This document shows positions 18,213 to 29,662 of a stretch of DNA of 64,000 bases, piece by piece; the first letter of the stretch is position 1; every line of letters starts with the position of its first letter. The position numbers were made by a program, and so were the translations under genes. The notes beneath the pieces were generated by a model. It was not told where the DNA came from. It saw only the letters and a program-made list of their open reading frames with translations, and searched no databases. Origin of the DNA: Halobacillus alkaliphilus (lineage in GTDB: Bacteria > Bacillota > Bacilli > Bacillales > Halobacillaceae); NCBI RefSeq assembly GCF_900113125.1, contig NZ_FOOG01000006.1, forward strand, positions 62,001-126,000. Reading direction: 5' to 3'.

Positions 18213-19916
18213 ATGAAACAAAGTCAAATGCTGATCCCTACATTGAAAGAAAATCCTGCAGATGCCGAAATTATGAGCCACCAGCTCCTCGTTCGTGCTG
18301 GTTACATACGTCAACTTGCTTCAGGAATCTACAGTTTCTTGCCAATTGGACGACGTGTCCTCTCTAAAGTGGAGGCTATTGTAAGAGAAGAGATGGAGAA
18401 GATTGGTGCTCATGAAATGCTGATGCCTGCACTGGAACCATCAGAGCTATGGAAAGAAACAGGACGATGGACAACGTTTGGATCTGAATTAATGAGAATA
18501 AATGATCGCCATGGTAGAGAGTTTGCGCTGGGAGCAACTCATGAAGAAGTAATTACCAGTATGGTTCGCAATGAAGTGAAAAGCTATAAACAACTTCCAT
18601 TGAGTGTCTATCAGATTCAAACAAAATTCCGTGATGAAGCTCGTCCACGATTCGGTCTTTTGAGAGGGCGGGAGTTTCTTATGAAGGATGCTTACTCCTT
18701 TAATGAATCCTATGAAAGTTTAGATCGAACGTATGAGCAAATGTTTGAAGCCTACTCCAATGTATTCAAGCGTTGCGGTCTTAACTTTAGAGCGGTTATT
18801 GCAGATTCAGGCGCTATGGGTGGTAAAGATACGCATGAATTTATGGTGCTCTCTGAAGTAGGAGAAGATGTAATAGCTTATTCAGATACCTCACGTTACG
18901 CCGCAAATATTGAAATGGCGCCGGTGAAACGGACTTATACTAAATCTGATGAAACTCCTTTAGAGATGGAAAAAGTCCATACACCTGATCAGAAAACAAT
19001 GAGGGATGTAGCGGATTTCCTAGGTCATGAACTTCAAAAAGGGTTAAAGTCCATTTTGTTTAAAGTTGATGAGAAGTTTGTTATGACCATTACCCGCGGG
19101 GACCATGAAGTAAATGATGTAAAACTTAAAAATTTATATGATGCTGAACTTATAGACCTTGCAAGTGAAGCAGAAGCTAGAGAGGTCATAGGTGCTGGCT
19201 TCGGCTCATTAGGACCTGTTGACGTATCTGAGGATGTTGAAGTTGTGGCTGATCTTGCGGTAGAAGCTCTAGTTAACGTTTCCTGCGGGGCCAACGAAGA
19301 AGGTTACCATTTTACCAATGTTACTCCTGGCAAAGACTTTCAAGTCAGTCAGTATGCCGACCTTCGTTTTATTGAAGAAGGAGATCCTTCTCCTGATGGT
19401 GAAGGTAAGATTCAGTTTGCTCGCGGGATTGAAGTGGGCCATGTATTTAAGCTGGGAGAGTTTTATTCAGAACGAATGAAAGCTACTTTCCTGAATGATC
19501 AAGGGAAAGCTACGACCATGATTATGGGCTCGTATGGTATCGGTGTATCCCGTACACTCGCTGCTATTGTAGAGCAATATCATGATGAACGCGGGATCAC
19601 TTGGCCGGCCAATATTGCACCCTATCAAGTACACTTGTTATCATTAAATCCTAAAAAAGAGGATCAGAAAGAATTAGCTGATGTTCTTTACAACACACTT
19701 ATTGAAGCAGGAGTTGAAGTTCTGTATGATGATCGTAAAGAGCGAGCGGGCGTCAAGTTTGCGGACAGCGATCTGTTTGGAGTTCCACTGCGTATTACGG
19801 TAGGAAAACGTGCTTCTGAAGGTGTTGTAGAAGTAAAAGAACGAATGTCCGGCAATCAATATGATTTGGAACAAGAAGAAGTCTTGAATTACGTAACCAA
19901 CTGGTATAAATCCTGA
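18213..19916 (+). CDS. proS: Prolyl-tRNA synthetase
   Basis: ProS charges tRNA-Pro. The 567-residue class II enzyme of the bacterial type has motif 1 and 2 regions ([33 protein letters not shown]), an editing insertion domain between about residues 225 and 405, motif 3 ([13 protein letters not shown]) and a C-terminal anticodon-binding domain. Start ATG 18213 follows GAGGTG by 7 bases; an upstream start at 18204 overlaps that site. Confidence 0.97.
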   Translation: MKQSQMLIPTLKENPADAEIMSHQLLVRAGYIRQLASGIYSFLPIGRRVLSKVEAIVREEMEKIGAHEMLMPALEPSELWKETGRWTTFGSELMRINDRHGREFALGATHEEVITSMVRNEVKSYKQLPLSVYQIQTKFRDEARPRFGLLRGREFLMKDAYSFNESYESLDRTYEQMFEAYSNVFKRCGLNFRAVIADSGAMGGKDTHEFMVLSEVGEDVIAYSDTSRYAANIEMAPVKRTYTKSDETPLEMEKVHTPDQKTMRDVADFLGHELQKGLKSILFKVDEKFVMTITRGDHEVNDVKLKNLYDAELIDLASEAEAREVIGAGFGSLGPVDVSEDVEVVADLAVEALVNVSCGANEEGYHFTNVTPGKDFQVSQYADLRFIEEGDPSPDGEGKIQFARGIEVGHVFKLGEFYSERMKATFLNDQGKATTMIMGSYGIGVSRTLAAIVEQYHDERGITWPANIAPYQVHLLSLNPKKEDQKELADVLYNTLIEAGVEVLYDDRKERAGVKFADSDLFGVPLRITVGKRASEGVVEVKERMSGNQYDLEQEEVLNYVTNWYKS

Positions 19917-19934
19917 CTTTATAAACAGTTTTTT

Positions 19935-19974
19935 TTATATACCCTTGCTTAAAGGTGAAGCAGGGGTATATTCA
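19935..19974 (+). other. Inverted repeat after proS
   Basis: TATACCCTTGCTT and GAAGCAGGGGTATA form a stem around AAAGGT shortly after the proS stop. The run of T's lies before the stem, not after it, so it does not look like a canonical terminator for proS. It may protect the transcript end or be a weak terminator. Confidence 0.5.
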
Positions 19975-20015
19975 TGTAAAGACCTTGCACAGGGGATAAT
20001 AGGGGAGGAATCACA

Positions 20016-23000
20016 TTGGGTGTGACCAATCAGGATAAATTGCATTATTTACTGGAACAGATCCAGTTTCCACACGAACTGATTGAACCTCATTTTAGGG
20101 ATAGTACGATGGAAAAGCTTACCGTTTATCGGGAAACGAAAGAATGGCATTTTCATTTTAAAATGCCACAGCCATTGCCGCCGGCAGTTTATGAATTATT
20201 TACGACTAAACTCCAATCCACTTTCAGAGCAATTGCTGAAGTAAAATGGACCATTGAAACAGATAATAAAGAAATGGAAGAAAGCGATACGCTAGAATAT
20301 TGGAACGGGTTTATCAAAACAATGACCAATTTGTCACCGGGTTATAAGGATCTGTTGTTGGAACAACAGCCCGAGATAACTGGAAATAAAATTATGTTAA
20401 CCTGCAGGAATTTGGCAGAAAGCCATGCCGTTAAGAAGAAGCTGGAAGAACCATTACAGAGCTTTTGTGTGAAGTCAGGGCTTCCTCCATATATGGTCTC
20501 AACACGTGTGAAAGAAGAACAGGAACAAATAAAAAAATTCCAGGAAGAGCGTCAAAAAGAGGATAAGAAAATTGTCCAACAGGCCGTGAAAGATCAAGAA
20601 GAGCGTGCCAAAGAAAAAGATGATTCTAAGCCGAAGGGACCTATTGAAATTGGATACAAAATTCAAGAGGATCCTGAACCTATGGAAAATATCCTGGAAG
20701 AAGAGCGCCGCAAAATTGTCCAAGGATATGTGTTTGACGCTGAAGTGAAAGAACTGCGATCAGGCAGGTTTTTATTACTTCTTAAAGTCACGGACTACAC
20801 GGATTCTTTCTCCATAAAGATGTTTTCACGTGGAGACGATCACGCGGAGATGTTTAAGCATGTAAAACAAGGTCTGTGGATCAAGGCACGGGGAAGTATT
20901 CAAACGGATAATTTCACAAGCGAACTCACCATGATGGCTAATGACATTAACGAAATTAAACCGATTCTGCGCAAAGACGAAGCTCCTGAGGGAGAAAAAC
21001 GAATTGAGCTTCATTCTCATACGACCATGAGCCAAATGGATGCTCCGGTATCTCCATCGAGACTGATCGCAAAAGCAGCTGAATGGGGTCACGAAGCAAT
21101 CGCGATCACAGACCATGCTGTTGTCCAGGCGTACCCGGATGCTCATGCAGCCGGTGAAAAAAATGGGATCAAAGTTATTTATGGTCTTGAAGCTAACTTG
21201 GTAGACGATGGTGTTCCGATCGCGTATGAAGAACAGGACCGGGATCTTGAGTCTGATGTGTATGTCGTCTTTGATGTTGAAACAACGGGTCTATCCGCCG
21301 TATATGATAAAATCATAGAACTTGCAGCCGTTAAAGTTAAAGGCGGAGAAATTATTGATCGATTCGAATCCTTTGCGAACCCTCACCAGGCTCTTTCTCA
21401 AACCACGGTGGATTTAACTGGAATTACAGATGACATGGTCAAAGATGCTCCTGAGATTGAAGAGGTATTAAAAGACTTTCATAAATGGATGGAAAACGAT
21501 ATTCTCGTTGCCCATAATGCAAGCTTTGACATGGGATTCCTAAATGCAGGTTTCACGGCGATTGGATATGAGAAAGCTCAAAATCCGGTTATTGATACGC
21601 TAGAATTGGCGAGATTTCTTGTGCCGGAGCTTAAGAACCATCGATTAAATACACTGTGTAAAAAATTCGATATTGAATTAACCCAACACCACAGGGCTAT
21701 TTATGATGCAGAAGCTACCGGTTATTTATTATGGAAGCTCGTTAAACGTGCGATGGAGCGTGGCATTACTAATCATAAGAACTTAAATGATTATATGGGC
21801 GAAGGAAAAGCTTATCAGCGTTCACGTCCTTCTCATTGCACCCTTCTTGCTACTAACAGCACAGGTCTTAAAAACATTTATAAATTAGTTTCAGAGGCGC
21901 ATGTGGATTACTTTTATCGTGTGCCAAGGATACCGAGATCACGCTTAGCTAAACTGAGAGAGGGCATTCTTGTTGGTTCGGGATGCGATAAGGGTGAAGT
22001 GTTCGAAACGATCATGCAAAAGTCAGAAGAAGAAGCAGAAAAGGTTGCTGACTTTTATGACTATATCGAAATTCAGCCCCCTGGTAATTACTATCATTTA
22101 CTGGAGAAAGATCTGGTTCAGAACGAAGCTCAAATCTATGACATTCTGAAAAGACTGGTGGCAATGGGAGAACGGCTTGGAAAAACAGTAGTGGCCACAG
22201 GTAATACCCACTATGTCGAGCCTCATGAAAAGCAATACCGGCAGATTATGATTGCTTCACAAAGCGGAAACCCGCTTAATCGACAGACTCTGCCTGATGT
22301 TCACTTCAAAACCACAAATGAGATGGTGGAAGAGCTGTCATTTTTCGGGGATGCAAAAGCCAAAGAGCTTGTCGTAACGAATACCCGGAAAATCATGTCT
22401 CAAATTGGGGAAGTCACTCCAGTGAAAGAAGATCTCTTCACCCCTAATATTGAAGGAGCAGATCAGGAAATTCGTGAGATGTCTTATAACAAAGCGAAAA
22501 GCCTATATGGCGATCCAATTCCGGAGCTTGTTGAAAAAAGACTGGAAAAAGAGCTGGAGAGTATTATTGGTCATGGTTTTGCTGTCATCTATTTAATATC
22601 TCAGAAGCTCGTAACTAAATCTCTGGAAGACGGATATCTCGTTGGTTCACGTGGTTCTGTAGGGTCTTCCTTTGTGGCAACGATGACGGATATTACCGAA
22701 GTAAATCCACTACCGCCACATTACGTTTGTCCAGCATGTCAGTTCCATGAATTTTTCACTGATGGATCTGTGGGAAGTGGATTTGATCTCCCGGAGAAAG
22801 ATTGTCCTCAGTGTGGTACAGCTTTCCGTAAAGATGGACAGGACATCCCTTTTGAAACATTCCTAGGATTTAAAGGGGACAAAGTACCGGATATTGACCT
22901 GAACTTCTCAGGTGAATACCAGCCTCAAGCCCATAATTATACGAAATATTTATTTGGTGAAGACAATGTATTTCGTGCAGGAACCATAGGAACAATAGCT

Positions 23001-24308
23001 GAAAAAACTGCTTATGGTTATGTGAAAGGGTATGCGGGCGATCATCAGCTGCAGTATAAAAATGCAGAAATTGACCGTTTGGTGCAAGGATGTACAGGCG
23101 TTAAGCGTACGACAGGCCAACACCCCGGAGGAATTATCGTAGTACCGGATGATATGGAGATTTATGATTTTTCTCCTATTCAGTTTCCTGCCGATGATAC
23201 AAAGTCAGAATGGCGGACCACACACTTTGATTTCCACTCGATTCACGATAACCTCCTGAAGCTTGATATACTCGGGCACGATGATCCCACGGTCATTCGT
23301 ATGCTTCAGGATCTAAGTGGGATTGATCAGAAGGAAATCCCTGTGGACGATCCAGAAGTGATGAAAATATTCAGTGGCCCGGAAGCACTTGGGGTTAATG
23401 CTGAACAGATTATGTGCAAGACAGGGACGCTTGGTGTACCTGAGTTTGGAACAAGATTTGTGCGGCAGATGCTTGAGGATACGAAGCCTAGTACGTTTGC
23501 TGAACTAGTCATTATATCTGGTCTGTCTCATGGTACGGATGTTTGGCTTGGAAATGCGGAACAGCTGATCAATGATGGAATTTGTACGCTTCCTGAAGTT
23601 ATCGGCTGCCGTGATGACATTATGGTCTATCTCATGCATAAAGGTCTTGAGCCTTCTCTGGCTTTTAAAATTATGGAATTTGTTCGTAAGGGGCGGGGGC
23701 TGCAGGATGAATGGATTGAAGAAATGAAGAAACATGGTGTACCAGATTGGTACATTGATTCTTGTAAAAAGATCAAATACATGTTCCCTAAAGCTCACGC
23801 TGCTGCTTACGTACTGATGGCTGTACGTATTGCTTACTTTAAAGTTCATTATCCTATCTATTTCTATGCGGCTTATTTTACAGTAAGAGCCAGTGACTTT
23901 GAGTTAGAGACGATGGTTAAAGGGTCAGAAGCCATACGCAAGCGTATAGAGGAAATTCAGGCTAAAGGGCTGGATGCAACACCTAAGGAAAAAAACTTAA
24001 TGACCGTGTTAGAACTTTCCTTGGAAATGTGTGAAAGAGGCTATGGCTTTAAGAATGTGGACCTGTACGAATCAAGTGCAACTGACTTTATTGTGGAAGG
24101 CAACCAATTGATTCCACCGTTTAATGCGGTCGATGGATTGGGCACGAATGCGGCTATTAATATTGTTAAAGCGAGAAAAGAAGGAGAGTTCCTATCTAAA
24201 CAGGATTTAAGAGAAAGAAGCCGGATTTCAAAGACTGTGCTTGAGTATTTGGACAACTTCGGCTGTTTGGAAGGAATGCCTGACGAAAATCAGCTCTCCC
24301 TTTTCTAA
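20016..24308 (+). CDS. polC: DNA polymerase III alpha subunit, PolC type
   Basis: PolC is the main replicative polymerase of low-G+C Gram-positives. The 1430-residue protein has an N-terminal domain, a charged linker (about 165-210), an OB fold (about 235-325), a PHP domain starting [15 protein letters not shown] (about 331), a DEDD proofreading exonuclease inserted in it ([10 protein letters not shown] at about 418), a zinc-finger region (CPAC and CPQCG near 905-930), and the polymerase palm with DIDLNFSGE at about 962 and [13 protein letters not shown] near 1255. The start is TTG 20016, 7 bases after AGGGGAGG. No damage is visible. Confidence 0.97.
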   Translation: MGVTNQDKLHYLLEQIQFPHELIEPHFRDSTMEKLTVYRETKEWHFHFKMPQPLPPAVYELFTTKLQSTFRAIAEVKWTIETDNKEMEESDTLEYWNGFIKTMTNLSPGYKDLLLEQQPEITGNKIMLTCRNLAESHAVKKKLEEPLQSFCVKSGLPPYMVSTRVKEEQEQIKKFQEERQKEDKKIVQQAVKDQEERAKEKDDSKPKGPIEIGYKIQEDPEPMENILEEERRKIVQGYVFDAEVKELRSGRFLLLLKVTDYTDSFSIKMFSRGDDHAEMFKHVKQGLWIKARGSIQTDNFTSELTMMANDINEIKPILRKDEAPEGEKRIELHSHTTMSQMDAPVSPSRLIAKAAEWGHEAIAITDHAVVQAYPDAHAAGEKNGIKVIYGLEANLVDDGVPIAYEEQDRDLESDVYVVFDVETTGLSAVYDKIIELAAVKVKGGEIIDRFESFANPHQALSQTTVDLTGITDDMVKDAPEIEEVLKDFHKWMENDILVAHNASFDMGFLNAGFTAIGYEKAQNPVIDTLELARFLVPELKNHRLNTLCKKFDIELTQHHRAIYDAEATGYLLWKLVKRAMERGITNHKNLNDYMGEGKAYQRSRPSHCTLLATNSTGLKNIYKLVSEAHVDYFYRVPRIPRSRLAKLREGILVGSGCDKGEVFETIMQKSEEEAEKVADFYDYIEIQPPGNYYHLLEKDLVQNEAQIYDILKRLVAMGERLGKTVVATGNTHYVEPHEKQYRQIMIASQSGNPLNRQTLPDVHFKTTNEMVEELSFFGDAKAKELVVTNTRKIMSQIGEVTPVKEDLFTPNIEGADQEIREMSYNKAKSLYGDPIPELVEKRLEKELESIIGHGFAVIYLISQKLVTKSLEDGYLVGSRGSVGSSFVATMTDITEVNPLPPHYVCPACQFHEFFTDGSVGSGFDLPEKDCPQCGTAFRKDGQDIPFETFLGFKGDKVPDIDLNFSGEYQPQAHNYTKYLFGEDNVFRAGTIGTIAEKTAYGYVKGYAGDHQLQYKNAEIDRLVQGCTGVKRTTGQHPGGIIVVPDDMEIYDFSPIQFPADDTKSEWRTTHFDFHSIHDNLLKLDILGHDDPTVIRMLQDLSGIDQKEIPVDDPEVMKIFSGPEALGVNAEQIMCKTGTLGVPEFGTRFVRQMLEDTKPSTFAELVIISGLSHGTDVWLGNAEQLINDGICTLPEVIGCRDDIMVYLMHKGLEPSLAFKIMEFVRKGRGLQDEWIEEMKKHGVPDWYIDSCKKIKYMFPKAHAAAYVLMAVRIAYFKVHYPIYFYAAYFTVRASDFELETMVKGSEAIRKRIEEIQAKGLDATPKEKNLMTVLELSLEMCERGYGFKNVDLYESSATDFIVEGNQLIPPFNAVDGLGTNAAINIVKARKEGEFLSKQDLRERSRISKTVLEYLDNFGCLEGMPDENQLSLF

Positions 24309-24653
24309 TACAAGTAGTGGAAGTGTAGCTCTTCAAAGTAGTGGTGCCATTCTTCCTCTATTGCATATTTTAAGCATCTATGGTATATTTTTTTATGGTG
24401 AGAAGAGCGATATGAACGACCAAAAGAGTGGGGCAACCCACTCTTTCGTCATATTTAACGCTGATGATTGTCAAGAAACCGGAACCATTAGAGACTTCAA
24501 GCCCGTGTGACTCGACCGCTATGATTTAATTCATAGCGGTTTCTCGTGGACCTTCTTTAGTCTTCATCGGTTAAGCAGAATTGAAATGAAATCAATGATT
24601 GAATGCCATACTAAATTAAAATGTATGAAAGTGTTTTTAAAGGAGGGAAGATC
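24309..24653 (+). other. Intergenic region polC-rimP with two hairpins
   Basis: I see no gene in this 345-base gap. It holds two perfect 10-base-pair hairpins. The first, 24423-24446, has arms AAAGAGTGGG and CCCACTCTTT closed by a GCAA tetraloop. The second, 24515-24540, has arms ACCGCTATGA and TCATAGCGGT with a 6-base loop and is followed by TTCTC. Neither has a long T tract, so they may be weak terminators or processing sites ahead of the rimP-nusA operon. The operon promoter is not obvious. Confidence 0.6.
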
Positions 24654-25130
24654 ATGAGTCATCATCATGTAACAGCCGTTACAGAAAAGCTCGTGCAGCC
24701 AATTTTGGAAGATATGAACCTGGAGTTGGTAGAGGTCGAGTATAAACAAGAAGGGAAGAACTGGTACCTTCGTGTCTTTATCGATAAACCTGAAGGCGTA
24801 GATATTGAAGAGTGTGGACAGGTTTCTGAAAAACTGAGTGAAAAACTTGATGAAGAAGACCCTATTGAGTTTCCATACTTTTTAGAAGTAGCCTCACCCG
24901 GAGCTGAGAGACCTTTAAAAACTCAAGAAGATTTTAAAAAGTATGTAGGCGAACATGTATATATGAAATTATACGAACCCATTGATCAAGAAAAAGAGTT
25001 CGAAGGAACGCTCGTTTCTTTTGAGAATGAAACAGCAATAGTGGAAATTCGAATAAAAACAAAAAAGAAACAGCTGGAAGTACCATTCAGCAAAATTGCT
25101 AAAGCGAATCTGGCTGTCACGTTTAACTAA
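24654..25130 (+). CDS. rimP: Ribosome maturation factor RimP
   Basis: RimP helps 30S subunit assembly around S12. The 158-residue protein has the conserved VEVEYKQEGKNWYLRVFIDK strand region and the EVASPGAERPL motif. Start ATG 24654 follows AAAGGAGGG by 6 bases; the in-frame ATG at 24621 has no ribosome site. It heads the conserved rimP-nusA-rnpM-ylxQ-infB-rbfA operon. Confidence 0.96.
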   Translation: MSHHHVTAVTEKLVQPILEDMNLELVEVEYKQEGKNWYLRVFIDKPEGVDIEECGQVSEKLSEKLDEEDPIEFPYFLEVASPGAERPLKTQEDFKKYVGEHVYMKLYEPIDQEKEFEGTLVSFENETAIVEIRIKTKKKQLEVPFSKIAKANLAVTFN

Positions 25131-25144
25131 GGGGGAGAAAACTG

Positions 25145-26251
25145 TTGAGTAGTGAACTATTTGATGCCATGAATTATTTAGAAAAGGAAAAGGGCATCGA
25201 CAAAGGTTTGTTGTTGGAAGCACTTGAAGCTGCGTTAATTTCTGCCTATAAGAAGAACTTTAATTCAGCCACCAATGTTCGGGTAGATATTAATGAAGAT
25301 GAAGGCAGCATGAAAGTATTTGCCAGAAAAACAATTGTGGATGAAGTAATGGATCCCCAGCAGGAAATTTCTTTAGAAAGCGCGAAAGAAATTGATCCTA
25401 ACTATGAAGAAGAAGACGTCATTGAAGTTGAAGTTACACCTATGGATTTCGGACGTATTGCAGCTCAGGCAGCGAAACAAGTAGTGACTCAGCGTGTACG
25501 CGAAGCTGAGCGCGGTATTATATATGGTGAATATGTTGATCGTGAGGAAGATGTCATGACTGGCATTATTCAGCGGAAAGACCCACGTTTCGTGTACGTA
25601 AACCTTGGAAAAATTGAAGCAAGACTGCCTGAAGGTGAACAAATGCCAACAGAAACTTATGAAGTTCATGATCGTTTAAAAGTGTTTGTTACGAAGGTGG
25701 AAAATAGTAACAAGGGACCTCACATTTATGTCTCCCGCACACATCCAGGACTTTTGAAGCGATTATTTGAAATGGAAGTTCCGGAGATTTATGACGGCAC
25801 CGTAGAAGTACGATCTGTGGCACGTGAAGCTGGGGACCGCTCAAAAATCTCTGTGTATGCTGAAGACCAGGAAATTGATCCTGTCGGCTCTTGTGTTGGC
25901 CAGCGTGGACAGCGTGTACAGGCTATCGTTAATGAATTAAAGGGTGAGAAAATTGACATTGTTCAGTGGTCGGAAGATCCGGTTGAATATGTTTCTAACG
26001 CCCTGAGTCCTTCCAAAGTTGTAGAAGTTCTTGTTGACGAAGAAGAAAAAGCTACAACGGTTATCGTTCCTGATTATCAACTATCACTTGCAATAGGTAA
26101 ACGTGGGCAGAATGCACGCCTTGCAGCGAAGTTAACTGGCTGGAAGATTGACATTAAGAGTGAAAGTGAAGCACGGGATCAGGGTCTGCTTGATGAAAGT
26201 GACCATACTGATGTTGACGAAGAAATAGAAGATGAATTGTTTGATGAGTAA
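25145..26251 (+). CDS. nusA: Transcription factor NusA
   Basis: NusA binds RNA polymerase and modulates pausing, termination and antitermination. The 368-residue protein has an N-terminal polymerase-binding domain (1 to about 130), an S1 domain (about 135-200), and two KH domains ([17 protein letters not shown] near 240 and [19 protein letters not shown] near 310), with an acidic tail. It starts at TTG 25145, 7 bases after GGGGGAG, with MSSELFDAM matching relatives. Confidence 0.97.
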   Translation: MSSELFDAMNYLEKEKGIDKGLLLEALEAALISAYKKNFNSATNVRVDINEDEGSMKVFARKTIVDEVMDPQQEISLESAKEIDPNYEEEDVIEVEVTPMDFGRIAAQAAKQVVTQRVREAERGIIYGEYVDREEDVMTGIIQRKDPRFVYVNLGKIEARLPEGEQMPTETYEVHDRLKVFVTKVENSNKGPHIYVSRTHPGLLKRLFEMEVPEIYDGTVEVRSVAREAGDRSKISVYAEDQEIDPVGSCVGQRGQRVQAIVNELKGEKIDIVQWSEDPVEYVSNALSPSKVVEVLVDEEEKATTVIVPDYQLSLAIGKRGQNARLAAKLTGWKIDIKSESEARDQGLLDESDHTDVDEEIEDELFDE

Positions 26252-26263
26252 GGAGGGGTACTT

Positions 26264-26539
26264 ATGGCCCGTTCTAAAAAACAACCACTCAGAAAGTGTA
26301 TAGTTACTCAGGAAATGTACCCAAAGAAACAGTTAATCAGGGTCGTCCGAAATAAAGAAGGAGAAGTCTTTGTGGATGAATCCGGTAAAAGAAACGGACG
26401 AGGAGCATACCTCTCAAGAGACCTTGATGTTATAGAAAAAGCAGAAAAAAACCAGGTGTTAAATCGCCATTTGAATACATCCGTAGACGCAGCCGTTTAT
26501 GAAGAACTAAAAACTGCAATTAAGGCAGACGAAAAATGA
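26264..26539 (+). CDS. rnpM: RnpM/YlxR family RNA-binding protein
   Basis: This 91-residue protein belongs to the YlxR family; the B. subtilis member has been described as an RNase P modulator (RnpM). Visible motifs are PLRKCIVTQEMYPKKQLIRV and the GRGAYLSRD segment, the RNA-contacting core of the family. AAGGAGGGG lies just before the ATG. It overlaps ylxQ by 4 bases in the nusA operon. Confidence 0.92.
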   Translation: MARSKKQPLRKCIVTQEMYPKKQLIRVVRNKEGEVFVDESGKRNGRGAYLSRDLDVIEKAEKNQVLNRHLNTSVDAAVYEELKTAIKADEK

Positions 26540-26850
26540 ACAAACGTTATTTAAATTTATTAGGTTTAGCTTTCGGAGCCGGAAAGTGTACACTTGGAGA
26601 AGAAGCGATTGTTCGGGATATCCAGAAAAACAGAGCAAAAATCGTTCTTATCGCTTCTGACACAGGAAAACAAACAAAAAAAAAGCTGACAGATAAATGC
26701 AGCTTTTATGATATACCTTGCTATATGGTGGATGATCGGGAAACACTATCACAAGCCATCGGAAAGGCAGGGAGAGTCGCGATCGCAGTTCTTGACCAAG
26801 GATTTGCGAAAAAGTTGCAATCGCTACTCGATGAATCTATTCGGGGGTGA
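26536..26850 (+). CDS. ylxQ: L7Ae-like K-turn protein YlxQ
   Basis: The 104-residue protein is of the L7Ae/L30e family that binds kink-turn RNA. Visible features are the [19 protein letters not shown] start and the [16 protein letters not shown] stretch of the RNA-binding face. Its role is not well settled. It overlaps rnpM and infB by 4 bases each, which suggests coupled translation. Confidence 0.92.
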   Translation: MNKRYLNLLGLAFGAGKCTLGEEAIVRDIQKNRAKIVLIASDTGKQTKKKLTDKCSFYDIPCYMVDDRETLSQAIGKAGRVAIAVLDQGFAKKLQSLLDESIRG

Positions 26851-26858
26851 AGATATAT

Positions 26859-28940
26859 ATGACTAAAATGCGCGTATATGAATATGCCAAGAAAAATGAA
26901 TTAGCTAGCAAACAAGTAATTGAGCAGTTGAAAAAGATGAATGTTGAAGTTTCCAACCACATGTCAACTGTAGAGGATGATGTGGCGAAACAATTGGATC
27001 AGGCTTTTGGCAAGAATCAGCCAAATACTGAAGCCAAAAAGACGGATGGCCAGAAGAATAATAAACCATCTAACAAGCAGCAAAAACCAAATCAGAAAAA
27101 CCAGAAAAACAATAAGAATAAAAACCAGAAAAATCAAAAGTCTTCCAACCAGCAGCAGACTCCACAGAAAAAGCAGAAAAAACAAACTCCAGAAAAAGTT
27201 ACATTTTCTGGAAGTTTAACGGTAGGAGAGCTGGCTGAAAAGCTAAACAAAGATTCTTCTGAAATCATCAAAAAATTAATGTTTCTTGGTGTAATGGCTA
27301 CAAAAAATCAGGAGCTTGAGCCTGATTCCATTGAATTGATCTGTGATGAATTTAATGTGGAAGTAGAAGAAGAAGTGATCGTTGACGAAACGGATATTGA
27401 AAACATGACATTTGATGACAATCCTGAAGACTTGAAAGAACGCCCAGCTGTCGTAACCATCATGGGTCACGTAGACCATGGTAAAACTACGTTGCTCGAT
27501 CAAATTCGTCATACGAAAGTAACTGAAGGAGAAGCTGGCGGAATTACACAGCATATCGGTGCTTATCAAATCGAACACGATGAGAAACAAATTACCTTCC
27601 TTGATACACCAGGTCACGCTGCCTTTACCAGCATGCGTTCCCGTGGTGCTCAGGTTACGGATATTGCCATCTTAGTAGTAGCAGCGGATGACGGCGTTAT
27701 GCCACAGACGAAGGAAGCCATCAGCCATGCAAAAGCGGCTGGAGTTCCTATTATCGTTGCAGTTAACAAGATGGATAAAGAAGGGGCAAATCCTGATCGC
27801 GTCATGCAGGAATTAATGGAGTATGAATTAATTGCTGAAGACTACGGTGGAGAAACCATTTTTGTGAAAATGTCTGCCGTTCAAGGAGAAGGAATCGACG
27901 AATTAGTTGAAATGATTGTCCTCGTTTCTGAAATGGAAGAGTTGAAAGCCAATCCTGACCGTCTTGCGTATGGTACGGTTATTGAAGCAGAGCTAGACAA
28001 AGGTCGTGGCCCTGTTGCAACCCTTCTCGTACAAAATGGAACGCTTAATGTAAGTGATTCCGTAGTAGTTGGAAATACTTACGGACGTGTACGTGCCATG
28101 GTTAATGATATTGGACGCCGTGTGAAAGTAGCAGGCCCGTCAACTCCTGTAGAAATAACTGGCTTAAATAATGTACCTCAAGCAGGCGACCGCTTCCTCG
28201 TATTTGAAGATGAGAAGAAAGCACGCTCTATCGGCGAAGCACGCGCTCAGAAGGCTCTTGAACAAAATCGGAGCTCTACAGCTAAAGTCAGCCTGGACGA
28301 TTTGTTTGAACAAATCAAACAAGGGGATATTAAAGATATCAACTTGATAGTTAAAGGTGATGTTCAAGGTTCTGTAGAAGCTCTTGCAGGTTCTCTTGAG
28401 AAAATTGATGTTGAAGGCGTTAAAGTTAAAATCATCCATACTGGGGTGGGCGCTATAACAGAATCGGACGTTGCCCTGGCTGCTGCTTCGAATGCGATTA
28501 TTATCGGATTCAATGTTCGTCCAGATGGAAATGCCCGAAAAGCTGCTGAATCTGAAGATGTACAGATTCGTCTTCATAACATTATCTATAAAGTTATGGA
28601 AGAGATTGAAGCAGCCATGAAAGGAATGCTTGATCCTGAATATGAAGAGAAGATCATAGGTCAAGTTGAAGTCCGTGAAATCTTCAAAGTTTCCAAGGTC
28701 GGCACAATAGCCGGTTCTTATGTAACCGATGGAAAGATATCCCGTAACTCCGGAGTACGTATTATCCGCGATGGAGTCGTTATATTTGACGGGGAAATCG
28801 ATGCTCTTAAACGTTACAAAGATGATACGAAGGAAGTCCAGCAAGGATACGAGTGTGGAATTACGATTAAGAACTTTAACGATATTAAAGTCGGAGATAT
28901 TATTGAGCCATATGAAATGCAGGAAATCGAACGCACGTGA
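26859..28940 (+). CDS. infB: Translation initiation factor IF-2
   Basis: IF-2 brings initiator tRNA to the 30S subunit and promotes subunit joining. The 693-residue protein has an N-terminal [15 protein letters not shown] helix, a low-complexity linker very rich in Asn, Lys and Gln (about residues 48-115), a second N domain, the GTPase with GHVDHGKTT (about 203), DTPGHAAF and [11 protein letters not shown], and C-terminal domains II to IV. I start at ATG 26859, which matches relatives; GTG 26847 lies inside the ribosome site. It overlaps ylxP by 4 bases. Confidence 0.97.
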   Translation: MTKMRVYEYAKKNELASKQVIEQLKKMNVEVSNHMSTVEDDVAKQLDQAFGKNQPNTEAKKTDGQKNNKPSNKQQKPNQKNQKNNKNKNQKNQKSSNQQQTPQKKQKKQTPEKVTFSGSLTVGELAEKLNKDSSEIIKKLMFLGVMATKNQELEPDSIELICDEFNVEVEEEVIVDETDIENMTFDDNPEDLKERPAVVTIMGHVDHGKTTLLDQIRHTKVTEGEAGGITQHIGAYQIEHDEKQITFLDTPGHAAFTSMRSRGAQVTDIAILVVAADDGVMPQTKEAISHAKAAGVPIIVAVNKMDKEGANPDRVMQELMEYELIAEDYGGETIFVKMSAVQGEGIDELVEMIVLVSEMEELKANPDRLAYGTVIEAELDKGRGPVATLLVQNGTLNVSDSVVVGNTYGRVRAMVNDIGRRVKVAGPSTPVEITGLNNVPQAGDRFLVFEDEKKARSIGEARAQKALEQNRSSTAKVSLDDLFEQIKQGDIKDINLIVKGDVQGSVEALAGSLEKIDVEGVKVKIIHTGVGAITESDVALAAASNAIIIGFNVRPDGNARKAAESEDVQIRLHNIIYKVMEEIEAAMKGMLDPEYEEKIIGQVEVREIFKVSKVGTIAGSYVTDGKISRNSGVRIIRDGVVIFDGEIDALKRYKDDTKEVQQGYECGITIKNFNDIKVGDIIEPYEMQEIERT

Positions 28941-29215
28941 TTTTGAGTGCTGAGATCGAGTGCATCATTTATGATGCTCAGTCGCTGAAGGAAAAAAGGT
29001 CGGTCCTCAAGCGTGTGAAAACAAGGATTCAAAACGAATTCAATGTAGCTGTAAGTGAACTTGATTATCAGGATCTCTGGCAGCGCACATGTATCGGTTT
29101 AGTTACGATAGCCAGTGATAAGGTTATAGCCGAACAAACCATTCAAAGGACCCTCTCCTTCATTGATTCTTTTCCAGAACTGGAAAGAACGGAAACCGTT
29201 CTGGAATGGCTATAA
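28937..29215 (+). CDS. ylxP: YlxP, DUF503 family protein
   Basis: This 92-residue conserved protein is found between infB and rbfA in many Firmicutes. It shows the DUF503 pattern: [20 protein letters not shown], then [20 protein letters not shown]. The function is unclear; a role linked to ribosome maturation is inferred only from location. It begins at GTG 28937, overlapping the infB stop. Confidence 0.88.
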   Translation: MILSAEIECIIYDAQSLKEKRSVLKRVKTRIQNEFNVAVSELDYQDLWQRTCIGLVTIASDKVIAEQTIQRTLSFIDSFPELERTETVLEWL

Positions 29216-29242
29216 CGTTCGTTCAGAAGAGGTGAAGAAGTT

Positions 29243-29593
29243 ATGAATGATTTACGTGCTAATCGTGTCGGAGAACAAATGAAAAAAGAATTAAGCGATA
29301 TTATCGGTAAAAAAATCAAGGACCCGCGTGTGGGCTTTGTTACAGTGACAGAAGTAAAAGTCACTGGCGATTTGCAGCAAGCTAAAGTTTACATTTCTGT
29401 ATTAGGAGATGAAAAACAAAAACATGATACCCTCGTTGGGTTAGCCAAAGCTAAAGGGTTCATACGCTCTGAGATCGGTCAGCGTATTCGTCTTCGTAAG
29501 ACTCCAGAAATTATGTTTGAGTTTGATGAGGCGATTGAACGAGGGAACCGTATTGAAACGATTCTTCGCGATTTGAATGACACAGATAGCTGA
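29243..29593 (+). CDS. rbfA: Ribosome-binding factor A
   Basis: RbfA assists late 30S maturation near helix 1 of 16S rRNA and is important at low temperature. The 116-residue KH-like protein has the usual start ([18 protein letters not shown]), [15 protein letters not shown] and the [18 protein letters not shown] region. AGAGGTGAAG precedes the ATG. A hairpin separates it from truB. Confidence 0.96.
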   Translation: MNDLRANRVGEQMKKELSDIIGKKIKDPRVGFVTVTEVKVTGDLQQAKVYISVLGDEKQKHDTLVGLAKAKGFIRSEIGQRIRLRKTPEIMFEFDEAIERGNRIETILRDLNDTDS

Positions 29594-29602
29594 AATTATG
29601 AC

Positions 29603-29629
29603 GAATCCGTGCTCTTGCAGCACGGATTC
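29603..29629 (+). other. Hairpin between rbfA and truB
   Basis: GAATCCGTGCT and AGCACGGATTC form a perfect 11-base-pair stem with a 5-base loop, but no T tract follows. It may be a weak terminator or a processing site. Confidence 0.55.
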
Positions 29630-29662
29630 TATGTGTATAAAAACTTACTTTGAGGTGGTTTC

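Noticed and set aside
24241-24510. An 89-codon open frame overlapping the polC end
   Set aside because: It begins out of frame inside polC, lacks a ribosome site and ends in a region dominated by hairpins.
28164-28844. A 226-codon open frame on the minus strand inside infB
   Set aside because: infB is fully coding and conserved here; the antisense frame has no ribosome site and no family resemblance.
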